Under the pieces are notes generated by a model. That model was not told where the DNA came from. It searched no databases and was given only the letters and a program-made list of their open reading frames with translations. Shown here piece by piece: positions 35,190 through 46,275 of a stretch of 64,000 nt of DNA. Position numbers and translations under genes: made by a program. Source of the stretch: Gossypium raimondii (lineage: Eukaryota; Streptophyta; Magnoliopsida; Malvales; Malvaceae); assembly GCF_025698545.1 (NCBI RefSeq), contig NC_068571.1, positions 53,043,733-53,107,732 on the forward strand, written 5' to 3'. How positions within the stretch are numbered: position 1 is the stretch's first letter; each line of letters begins with the position of its first letter.

Positions 35190-36336
35190 TGTAAAAATAA
35201 TTTAATAATCAATTGAGAGCCTCAATAAAAACAACACCTAATTAAGTTCTTAATCGAATATAAGCAATCAATTGAGATATCGAAACATTAATTTTCGTGT
35301 AAGTCATTGATGTTTGTTAACTTTACGATGTGGCATGCTAGGGTTGTGCTGTGCTGCATAGCGAAATCTGTTAGTTTTTCTTTAAATTGTTTTAAAAATC
35401 ATTAGAAATTATAAAATAAATTTAAATTTTGGAAATTTTTATAAAATTGAAATTCAAAATATAAAATTATAAAAATTGCAAAAAAATTAAAATATTTAAA
35501 ATTGAAAATAAAAATATAGATTTTGAAATTTTAAAAATGAATTTTAAAAACTATAAAATTGTAAAAGATTTTCAAAAGTTATTAAAAATAATAGAAAATT
35601 GATTAAAATGGAAAAAAATATAGAATTTTCAAAATTATAAAAATACAAAAATTATATTTTTGCAAGAAAAATCATAAAATATAACAAATTATATTTCTTA
35701 TAGATCCATCTTTGAGATTGATCAACTTGTTGTTATCACTAATATAAGCATAAATGTCATGTCGGAACATGGCATCGTCACTAAAGAACCTGAACATCTC
35801 CCCTTTGACCTTAACCCAATTTTGGTTCTTTTTCTCGATGATCAAATCTTTATGTGACATGTTAGCTACCTATGCAAACTCTTTTGCATAATTTTATATA
35901 TTTTTAATTTTTTCAGTTATTATAATTTTTTTATGCTTTTGTGATTTTTACTTTTTTTTTGTAATTTTGTATTATTTTAATAATTTTATAAAAATTTTCC
36001 ATTTTTTTATTTTATATTTTTTAAATTCTATTTTGTAATAACTTTTAAAAGTTTAAGTTTTACTTTTACAATTTTTATTTTAAATAAATTTATTTATTAT
36101 TTTTATCCTTTTAAAATTTATATTTTTAAACTTGAAAGTTCTATTTTTTAATATTTTTAGAATTTGTAATGATTTTTTAAACAATTTAAAAAGAAATTTC
36201 GCCATGTAGTACAACCCTAGCGTGCCATGTGGTAAAGTTAACGATTGTTAAGGGCTTACACGGAAATTGAATTTTCAAGAACTCAATTGGTTGTTAATGA
36301 GTCGAGGAGTCAATTAATTATTGAATTATTTTATAA
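35190..36336. mobile_element. about 1.15-kb element with long imperfect terminal inverted repeats
   Basis: The left arm (aataatttaataatcaattgag, cgtgtaagtcattgatg, gttaactttacgatgtggc, tagggttgtgctgtgctgc) is matched in reverse by the right arm (gtagtacaaccctagcgtg, ccatgtggtaaagttaac, ttacacggaaattg, gtcaattaattattgaatt). The arms are over 150 bases. The interior is extremely AT-rich except for a 62-codon open frame at 35672-35860 on the minus strand with no known domain. No clear target duplication. Confidence 0.7.
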
Positions 36337-37012
36337 GATTTTATTATATATTATTAGTTTTGGATTGAGGTTCTTACCTGGCTTCATTCTAAACCGTTTT
36401 ACAATGTTCTTAGTGAATCATATTGTAAGGAGGTTATTTGGTCGACTCTGGACTAATCTAAATTCGGTGCTATTATTCAAGATTGTTAGTCGTTGAAGTC
36501 ATTTTTTGAACATCTGTTTTGTCGTTGGACACGGTGGTATGTTAATAAAGTGGCTTATGAACTTGTTCGGATAATCCTCTCTATTTTCTTAGTATTTTTC
36601 TTAGAAATGGTTACTCTTTAATTATCCTTTTTTATAATTATCGAAGGGCATAAGATTAAGTGTACGAAATAAGTCTTATATGATAATTTTGCGGAATAAC
36701 TAAAGCAAAATATTTAGATTAGGAAATCATGTAAGGTATATATATTTTAAAATTAATATGTTTCTATATATACATATATGTAACAAAATAAAAAAAATAC
36801 TATATATTTATTTATGTTTTACTGTAAATGAAAATACAAGTTACCATATATGACATGGTATAAAATACCCCTCATATTAATAATGAAAGAATACAATTAG
36901 GTTTACTTGATCCGATTCAAATAAATTTTATTTGATTCGTACAGATATTAACTTTTGAATACATGCCATTTGAGTCTACTTTAATTTATTTTTAAGTTTA
37001 TAAATTAAAAAG

Positions 37013-37023
37013 TTTATTATATA
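37013..37023 (+). promoter_or_regulatory. candidate TATA box of first ALDH
   Basis: ttattatatac lies about 60 bases before the ATG. The following atggtgaacca.. matches the leader of the second ALDH copy, where the TATA is only 29 bases from the ATG. Confidence 0.55.
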
Positions 37024-37081
37024 CATGGTGAACCAAAGACAAATATTGATGAGAAAAATAAACACAGAGAGAAACTTGAAA

Positions 37082-40000
37082 ATGGCAGATCATTGCAATG
37101 GAAGCTCTCAAAGCTCTGAATCTTTTGTCAATATTCCACCAATAAAATTCACCAAGCTCTTTATAGACGGCAACTTCGTTGACTCCGTTTCCGGTAAGCA
37201 AAAACCGGCGAAAAAGTTGTAAGTTAATACGATGAGGAAATTTCATTTTAGGTCCCTTTTAAAAAGTTTACTATCTTGTGTTACAGGGAAAACGTTCGAG
37301 GCAATCGACCCGAGAAGCGGGGAGGCAATAACTCGGGTTTCGGAAGGGGATAAAGAAGATGTTGATTTGGCTGTGAAGGCTGCACGTTTTGCTTTTGATA
37401 ATGGCCCTTGGCCTCGCTTATCAGGTTCTGTATGTATTCCTTGTTTACTTCCTTTCTACTTTCAAATCCTTTTGTTGTTTAGGGGAAATGAAATAAAATT
37501 ATAAAATTTTGGGGTCAGAATTAAAAATTTAGTGCTAAAATGGTTTAAAAGTTAAATTATTGATTTCTCGAAAGGGCTGAAAATGCGTAAAAAAACTGAA
37601 ATTGAATATTTTGTTTTGTTGAAGGGACTTAAAAAGGAAAAATTTTCCATTTAGCCTCCTGCTTTATTTTCATTAAAAATATAAAAATAGTTGAAGAAGC
37701 AAAAAGTGATTTATAATATAAAAATATACAAGCCATGAACTACGTTGATATTATTGGAAACAAATTAAAATGGTTATCGGTATGGTGTGGATAACCATGA
37801 TACCATTTTTGACATCACACAATAACCCCTGGTAGAATCAAATTATAACAAATAAGGGCAAACACGCCCTCTAGATGGTAAAAATACTACTAAAGTCTCT
37901 TGGAAAATTATAAAATTATAAATAATGGTAATTAAAAAATTTTGGCATCCAAAATTTTATAATTTAATCCGTCACTTTAATCCGGATTTTTAGATAAAAG
38001 TATTATGGAGGACCGTGAATTAGAATTTTGAATTGCATTTTGTTCCTTCTACTAAAAAATAGACAGATTAACCTTTGTATCTTAAATCATTTTGTTAAAA
38101 ATTTCCTCTATTTCTACCATTAAGTGATGATGTGACATGCCACATGTCGTTGTCTATTTGCTCCACTTGCCACATTATTACTTAACTGTGGAAATAGATT
38201 GAATTTTTAACAAAGGGGTCAATTTACTCTTTTTCTTTATCTGCAATCCAGACTCTTAATATACGCCTCCATAATACTATTTTAGTTATTTTTTTTCCTT
38301 TTACTCCTTATCAGTAACTATTCGAAAAATTCAAAACACCCTATCAAATTCATCACTTAATTAGTATATTCTGTTGATTTAAATTGACTTTTTAGGAACG
38401 AGGAAGGATCCTAATGAAGTTTGCAGACTTGATCGAACAAAACATAGAAGAACTAGCTACATTGGAAGCCATTAATGCTGGCAAGCTGTTCTCTCTTTGC
38501 AAGTTCATGGAGGTCCCAGGTGCTGCAATGACACTGCGTTACTATGCAGGTGCAGCCGATAAAATCTATGGAACCGTGTTGAAATTAAGCAAAGGACTAC
38601 AAGGTTACACTCTCAGGGAACCCATTGGCGTCGTTGGAGCTATACTTCCATGGAATTTCCCCACCACCATGTTCTTCATCAAGGCTGCACCTGCATTAGC
38701 TGCTGGCTGCACCATGGTGGTCAAACCAGCTGAACAAACCCCTCTTTCAGCTCTTTACTATGCTCATCTTGCTAAGCTGGTAATTAAAAGTTTGGACTAA
38801 ATTAAAACAAGTTTTTAATATAATGTTAAAAGCTAAAAGTTAGGTCAAAATGTAATTTGACTTATTTACTCATTTTTTTAATAGAAACCGTAAATTGCAA
38901 TCTGACGTATAGAACAAACCGATCTTAAAATGGATGTTTTTTTGGTTCTTGTTTGGGTTGAAATTTCTCAGGCTGGCATCCCTGATGGAGTGCTCAATGT
39001 CGTGAATGGATTTGGAGAGACTGCTGGTGCTGCCATTAGCTCTCATATGGACATTGATAAAGTAAGAAGTATGTTTTCATATGTATTTATATTTAAGGTT
39101 AATTTGTACCTTACGTCCCTAAACTATGGTGCAGATTTTTAATTGGTTTTAAAGTTTAAAACGTTTTAATTGAGCTTTTAAAGTATCAATATTTTACCAA
39201 TCAGGTTCTTTAATTAGTTAGTTTATTGTTATTTTGAGCATTAAACGGGAGTCCAAATCTATCCTGAAACATAACTCATGCGGATCAAATTTTTTAAAAA
39301 ATGTACTTATTATATGAACAACTTTAATACTTGTAAGGTTAAAAAACAAATAAATTTTATGAAGAATAATTTTTTATGTAAAATTCAAGTTGTCAATGAG
39401 CTAAGTACTAGGGTTGTAGCTAGAGAGCAGGTGGGCCTTGGTCTCCTGGCTAAATGGGAGTATTGCTTTTTTGCCCCTCCAAAAATTAAAACATTCAATT
39501 CAACACTTTCTAGTCTTTGATTAAATAAAAAAATGTATTTTTAGCCTAAAAAATTAATAATTTAATTTAAATAAATTTAAAACAAAATATTTAACTTTAA
39601 TCCCAAAATTTTATAATTCGATCTTGAACTCTAAATAGAATTCTTAGCTTCACCATTGGTAAGTTTACACATATTTAAATGTACTTTGCATTAAATCTAA
39701 TTAGGGATTTAACACTCAAGCTAACAGCTAGGTTAGTAGAATTTGTTTGATTTGATATTGATACTTTAGTGATTCTACTAGAACGTTTTAAAGTTTGAGA
39801 TGAATTTAAAATATGAGTTTCCAATCTAGAGATATTTATATATAAGATAATAAAAAAATCACATTGATAAAGAAATGAGGTTACCTTGATGGGTCTTTCA
39901 GGTGAGCTTTACAGGGTCAACTGAGGTTGGGCGTAAGATAATGATGGCAGCAGCAGCAAGCAATTTGAAGCCAGTTTCATTAGAGTTGGGTGGCAAATCC

Positions 40001-42687
40001 CCATTGTTAATATTTGATGATGCTAATGTTGATGAGGCTGCAAAATTTGCTTTCGATGGCATCTTCACCAGCAAAGTAGGTTATTTTTGGTAAAAGTACT
40101 ATAGAGTCCTTTGTATTAAGAGTCGGGTTGCAGTTTGCTTCCTCTATTAAAAAAATGGGCAAATTTGTTCTTATATATTAGATTAAGGAGCAAATTAATC
40201 TTTTTCTGTTAAATATTTTAACCAATTATGTTATTAAAAACCAAATAGTGGCACATGGTGTGCCACATGTACATCATGCTGATATACAATGACCAATTTT
40301 TAATAATAGCAATAGATTAAATTTTTAACAGAAGAGCTAATTTACTCTTTGATCTAACATATAAAAACTAATTTGCCTATTTTTTAAATAGTGATGCGCA
40401 AAATACAATTCAACTCTTAATACAGAGGTGTCTATGGTACTTTTATAGTTCATTTTCACTTTTATAGCAGCTTTAAATCCACAATTGGAACCCTAACATT
40501 TAAATTTTGTAGGGTGAAATTTGTGTGGCCAGTTCTCGTATTTATGTTCAAGAAGGTATTTATGATAAGATTGTGAACAAGTTAATAGAGAAAGCAAATG
40601 CATGGGTTGTTGGAGACCCGTTTGATCCTCAAGTTAATCAAGGACCTCAAGTAAGTGTAATTTATATGTTTCAAACACAAGTCATATTATATTGAACGCT
40701 AGTTAGAATTCGGATTATTTGATTGGGTTTAACGGTTTGCTTAAAATTTGAAAATTTTCGATAAAAACATTAAATTTGAAAAATAGATTTGAATAAAAAG
40801 TAAATTATGTTTCCTAAATAAATCGAACTTTAGATACAGATTATCAAATCTAAGTCAGCCGACCCGAATAGTAATATATTTAGTATTTATACTTTATGTA
40901 TAGTAGTTAAATATATTTATGTAGCTTATAGCTAATCAATAGTCATTATCCAAATACAGAAAAAGATGGGGAAATTGGGTTTAGGAATTATGCTTCATAA
41001 ATATGAGATAAATTACTTTTATTTAGATATTTTGTTGTACTCTTTGAATTTTGAAATTTAATTAGTTCATTAATTTAGAATGTAATTTTTACTTATGTAA
41101 TATAAAAATTAAAGTTCAATTGATAATGCTATTAATTGATTTTCATTAAAAGAATTAAATTCCGAATTAAAAATCTAAAAAGTGTAGAGATCATGATAGC
41201 ATAGTTAAACCTTTTATCAATTACAATATTAGAAAAAACGATGGAATGGTAGGATTTGAATGTATATCACAAATAAGAACTTTAACTACGGCTTCAATTA
41301 AGGGTTAGAAATACAATTTAATTTAGGCATGTCAGATCAAATATGGGTATTAAAATGAAATTGTAAGTCGGATTTGGTTATAAACCGACATCTATATTTC
41401 AAACCGGTTTATATTAATTTATTTAGATCCGGTTTAAACTTGAATCGACTCCATGTAATTGAGGGCCTATATGAATAAATGCAAATTTTTTATTTTTACT
41501 TTGAGGAATGGTGTAGACCGATAAAAATCAATTCGAGAAAATACTATCATACATCGAGCATGGCAAAAGAGAAGGAGCCACTTTACTAACAGGGGGCAAC
41601 CGCATTGGCCAAAAGGGATATTACATACAGCCTACCATATTTGCTGATGTTAAGGTAACAAATATATTGTTTGAACAACCTTAAAAAACTATGATGTTTT
41701 TCATATGTTTCTTAATCTATGGGGACCTTTTTGTCTAACAGGAAGATATGATCATAGCAAAAGAAGAAATTTTTGGGCCAGTTATGTCATTGATGAAGTT
41801 CAAGTAAGTAGTTCTTATAAAAATTTCGTTAAATTATACTATTAGTCCCTTTACTTTGTAAAAATTATGGATTTAGTCCTTTTGCTTTAATTTGATCAAT
41901 TTTAGTTCCTGTACTTTCCGATTTTTGGAATTTTAGTTCTTACTCAAACGGTAGCAGTTAAATACATTTGGTTAAATTGAATTACTAGTCTTGTACTATG
42001 CATATAGTCATATGTTTAATTCATATTCTCAAATTGATCATTCTAGGTCCTTATACTTTTCAAATTATGAAATTCCAATCTCGATGCAAATGATAGTCGT
42101 TAATCCATTGACTAGATTTTAAGTGAGTAATATGTGGAAATAATAAGTGGTATGACTTTACACATATGATCATATATGTTTGTCGCATTAAATTTTAAAA
42201 ATAGCATAACTTAATGAATTTAATAGTTATCATTTACTGAGGATTACTAGTTCCAAACAGTAGCAATTAAATATATATGTTTGGTTAAATTCAATTACTA
42301 ATCTTATACTATGCATACAATTATAGATTTAGTCTATATTGTCCAATTGTATCATTCTGTTGATGAACTAGTTTTAAGATAATCATTTTGTGTTTTCTTT
42401 TTCTTTTTGTAAGGACCATGGAAGAGGCAATTAAGAGGGCAAACGACACAACTTACGGCCTAGCGGCCGGGGTTATAACGAAGGACTTGAATGTGGCAAA
42501 CACCGTGTCGAGATCGATCCGTGCCGGGGTCGTGTGGATGAATTGTTACCTTTTGCTAGATGTAGGTTGTCCATATGGTGGGTACAAGATGAGTGGGTTT
42601 GGAAGAGAAAATGGCATGGATTCATTTAACGAGTATCTGCAAACCAAGTCTGTTGTAACTCCTATTCATGACTCACCATGGCACTAA
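37082..42687 (+). CDS. ALDH2C4: aldehyde dehydrogenase family 2 member C4-like, copy a (9 exons, 504 aa)
   Basis: Cytosolic NAD(P)-dependent aldehyde dehydrogenase. The Arabidopsis ALDH2C4/REF1 enzyme oxidises coniferaldehyde and sinapaldehyde to ferulic and sinapic acids; substrate here is inferred. Exons are 37082-37193, 37287-37429, 38396-38779, 38972-39061, 39902-40075, 40513-40650, 41517-41654, 41742-41803 and 42414-42687. All are GT/AG, total 1515 bp. Visible key residues are catalytic Asn in PWNFP (170-174), KPAEQTP (from Lys195), the GSTEVG loop (248-253), general base Glu271 in ELGGKSP and nucleophile Cys305 in GEICVASSR, plus EEIFGPV near 401-407. No transit peptide is seen, consistent with the cytosolic C subgroup. 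The protein is complete with no lesions. Introns contain family A MITEs (38000-38284, 40089-40446). Confidence 0.95.
38000..38284. repeat. degenerate family A MITE in ALDH copy a intron 2
   Basis: Shows gaattgcattttgttccttctactaaaaaat and the complementary right part cagactcttaatatacgcctccataatact. Confidence 0.55.
40089..40446. mobile_element. family A MITE in ALDH copy a intron 5
   Basis: Ends ggtaaaagtactatagag.. and ..tctatggtactttta, arms complementary through ttgtattaagagtcgg. About 358 bp, no open frame. Only copy a has it at this intron; copy b's intron 5 is short (95 bp). Confidence 0.75.
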
Positions 42688-42817
42688 GTGTATAAGTCCC
42701 TAATTATTATCCGAGAATTCTATTTTAAGAGCACAAAACTCTAAATAAATAAAATCTCTCTATGCAAGAACAACCACATGTGTTATATTTTGAAAATCTC
42801 CTATGTTTAATGTTTGG

Positions 42818-43267
42818 TTAAATCACTTTTTGGCTTAAACTTGGCAACTATTCTCATATTAGGGTGTAATTTTTTTTGGGTCCATGTTAGTTTTGAACTT
42901 GACACTTGTTTCCACATTGAGCCTTTAACTTATTTGTCCAAGTTAGTTCCTGAACTTTGTAATCGTTCCTAAATTGAGGCTTAAACTTTTTTTGGTCCAA
43001 GTTAGTCATTGATATTTCCTTAAAAACCCTAAAGTTCATGCCCCTATGTCGGAACAATTGCTAAGTTCAGGTCCCAATATGGAAACAATTGTCAAGTGTA
43101 GGGACTGACTTGGACAAAAAACATTCAAGCCTTAATATGGGTACAATTGCTTAGTTCAAGCCCTAATATGGAGATAATTACCAAGTCTAAAGGCTAACTT
43201 AGAGAAAAAAAAATTCAAAGTTAATATAAGAATTGTTACCAAATTCAAGCCTCAGATAGTGATTTAA
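42818..43267. mobile_element. 450-bp MITE downstream of ALDH copy a
   Basis: Starts ttaaatcactttttggctta and ends with the near-complement aagcctcagatagtgatttaa. The arms repeatedly read as complements (cttaaacttggcaac / gttaccaaattcaag). Flanks tgtttgg and tgtgttgg resemble each other. Confidence 0.65.
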
Positions 43268-43930
43268 TGTGTTGGTGAAAGATAATTCTAAACATCACCT
43301 ATATATATATATATAAATCATCTAGATGATAAACTAAAATTCCAATTCCATATGTTCATGAACTTCAATTACAAATGTTTATTTTGGATTTAAATCAAAA
43401 TAAATTTGGATAGTACTTGCTAAGTGTCAAAGAGGTCAAGTAATGGCATTGATTTCCCTAAAATGGTAAAATTTTAGTATAAATTCTTTAAAACTATGAA
43501 ATTAAAATTGATAAAACGAAAAATTATATTTTAATCCTTAAAATCTATAATTTAATTATGTTAGATTGATTTCATCTTGAGCTCAAACATAATACCAACT
43601 TAAACCAAAATAAATTTAAGGAAAATTGAAATATGATTTGCATATTTCAACGTAAAACCTGACTCTCAATCTTACTTTTAAAACTAATACGTCGTTGATT
43701 ATTATTTTTCTATTTTTAAATATGAAAATGTCAACAGTATTTCGTCACTGCATGTGTTCGTTACTAATTTTGTCAACCATTTCTTGCATGAATAACTGGA
43801 AAGTTGGAAATTGAAATAATAATAATAACAAAATAATAGTCATTCAACGGCGGCTATTCTATTTTATTTATATAACAAAATGCCGACCGATGATGACGTT
43901 AAAATATCCGGTGGAATAGAAACAATATTG

Positions 43931-44840
43931 TAACCTCACTAAATTATTAATAAATTTATATTTTAATTATTTAATTTTAAAAAGTTATTGGGCCGTTAAA
44001 GTCATAGTTGTATCATCTTCTCTATTCATATTGCTTACACCATTCGAAAGCTTGTCTTGTATTCTCCTTTTCTACAGTTTATTTTTTTTCATGAAATAAT
44101 TTTGATTGGCACAAATTTGAGAACCAAAATCTAAATAGCTTTTTTCTCTGATCTCTAACATTGACCGTCAGATTGGCTTGGATCTAACGTATGTTCTTCT
44201 ACTTATTAATAGCCAACAGAGAATTTACAGGGCAAGCAGGATCCCCAACCCCCCTAAATTTTGTAAAATTTCAGTTTAACCCTTTTAATTTTTTTATTTT
44301 AACCTTATAATTAATGCTTAAAAATAGGATAAAATTGTATTTGCCCCCTAAAGTTTTCTAACATTTCTTTTAATTTGATTTATGTTGTAGATTTATAGTT
44401 TTTATGATAAATTTAATAACATTTTTGTTTAATCTGAGAAACTAATACAAAATAATATCTAAAAATTAATTTGGTAAAATAATTAATGCTTAAATAATTA
44501 CTATATTTAATACAAATTGAACATTTAACTTTTTCTTATAAATGTTAATTTTGGTTATCAAGGTTATCTCAAATTTAATAAATACATCTTTTTAAAGTCG
44601 ACACTTTTAACATCCCCCTATCAATATTTCTAACTTCGCTCCTGTCAATAGGTACTATCCCATTGTACCGATTGTTGATTGGAGCTCGCCAGTCAAACTT
44701 AAATAAAAAAGATTTAACAGTCTAATGACTTAAATGAAAACTTTTAAATAGTTCAATGACCATTTTGTAACATTTTAAAGTTGAGTGACCAAAATGTAAA
44801 CTTACTAATAGTTCAACGACTTTATGTGCAGTTTACCCTT
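43931..44840. repeat. family C element with a nested insertion
   Basis: Left part aligns with 34450-34800, and the right part, ending gtgcagtttaccc, with the family terminus. About 435 extra bases (about 44217-44652, family D-like, with cccccctaaattttgtaaaatttcag) interrupt it at a point where the other copies are continuous. Confidence 0.6.
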
Positions 44841-45754
44841 TTCTTTATTCTACTACTACTAATAATAAAAATTATCGAAAGATAAAATAAATATGAATTT
44901 GTTTTATATCAAATACAACAACAAGAAGCACATGGAACGTGGGATTTAGTCACATGTTGCAAGCATTGACATAGTCATGTTATAAAATATATTCACATTA
45001 ATTTTTAATTTATAATTTCATTGTCAGAAATTACCTATAACTCATAAATAAGAAAATAATGCATTTCATCGCATTTGAACTCACGTCCTCCTGCGTTGAC
45101 AATAATACTCATACCAATCGAACTAAGACTCGATCGACAAAAGAACTATTAATATCTTTATTTGATTGAAATTCTTTACTTATGGAATATAATATTTTTG
45201 CTTGTTACCTCATACAATAAATAAATTAGTAACCAACTTTTTAAGGCATTCACTGAAGAATTAAAATGTAATACGTTTGTAATAAATTTAAATTTCCTAT
45301 ATGTTATATAGGTTTGACCCAAACCAAATTAATTTGTTCTCATCTTTTCTTCCAAATAAAAAATTCTTATGTTTAAAATTTGGATATTCATGAATATTTA
45401 TAGATATCCATGGTAAATTCGAGGTATACGTGGATGTTAATCCTCGAATATCTATAATTTGAATTTATTTTATATTATAGTATAATCTAAATTCAATTTA
45501 AGGTATTTATCAATCAAACCCCCTTTACTTTTACAAATAACTAGTGATAGATCTTGATATCAAATTTTGAGGGTCTAATTGAAATTTTCAAAAATCATGA
45601 GAGCTTAATTAAAATTTTTAAATATATTCAAGGGAATAATGAAAATATCTAGAAAAAAATTTGGGTAGACCAAGGCTCCGCGGCACATATTACCATCCGA
45701 CCTGCAAATAACCAATTTGACATTATCTGCTTTCCAGGTTAATATATTACTTGG

Positions 45755-46115
45755 TACTTATATTTGGTATTTGAATTTTTTTTGTCACTTAAGTTTGGCT
45801 TCAAAATTTAGTTTCGTACCTAAGTTTTTTCAAATCGATACTTGAGTTTTTCTTTGCCTCATACAAGTACTTAAGTTTTACTTCAATGTTCAATTTGGTA
45901 CCTAAGTTTTTCTTTTGTCTCAATTAAGTACTTTTGTTTGTTTTTTACTAGAGCATATATGTCAAATATTTATTGGGCGACATGATATTGTTTAGTTTGG
46001 GTACCAAATTAAACATTGAAGCTAAACTTGAGTACAAATTAGAACAAAAGAAACCCAAACATCAAAATTAACATTGAAACTAAATATAGGTACCAATGGT
46101 GTATTAATTTTTTTG
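45755..46115. repeat. inverted-repeat element upstream of ALDH copy b
   Basis: Left arm gtacttatatttggta.. ttaagtttggcttc and right arm gaaactaaatataggtaccaat are complementary; gtacctaagttttt recurs. It ends about 160 bases before the ATG of copy b. Confidence 0.5.
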
Positions 46116-46237
46116 ACTTACGAAATGCAGATAGGGACTTAAAAAGGTTTATGAATTAAAAACTCCTCCACTTGGCATTAAATACCGGGATACTAGACAT
46201 ACCAAATGTCAACCAAAATTTGAAGAGCTACGTTCTC

Positions 46238-46247
46238 TTTATATAAA
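46238..46247 (+). promoter_or_regulatory. candidate TATA box of second ALDH
   Basis: tttatataaa lies 29 bases before the ATG, implying a very short leader if used. Confidence 0.6.
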
Positions 46248-46275
46248 CGGTGAACCATAACAAAGAAACTTGAAA

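Larger units (their letters stand above)
32535..37081. other. intergenic, repeat-rich, upstream of first ALDH
   Basis: 3' flank of the FRIGIDA-like gene, partial family C sequences near 33580-33680, a family C copy (34450-34975), the long-TIR element (35190-36336) and very AT-rich DNA. No convincing coding region. Confidence 0.6.
42688..46275. other. spacer between the tandem ALDH genes
   Basis: About 3.6 kb filled largely by repeats: a MITE at 42818-43267, family C at 43931-44840 with a nested insertion, and another inverted repeat at about 45755-46115. No gene seen. Confidence 0.65.

Noticed and set aside
36245..36496. 83-codon hydrophobic open frame
   Set aside because: Starts in the right arm of the long-TIR element and continues into AT-rich DNA; membrane-like composition is expected from T-rich sequence.
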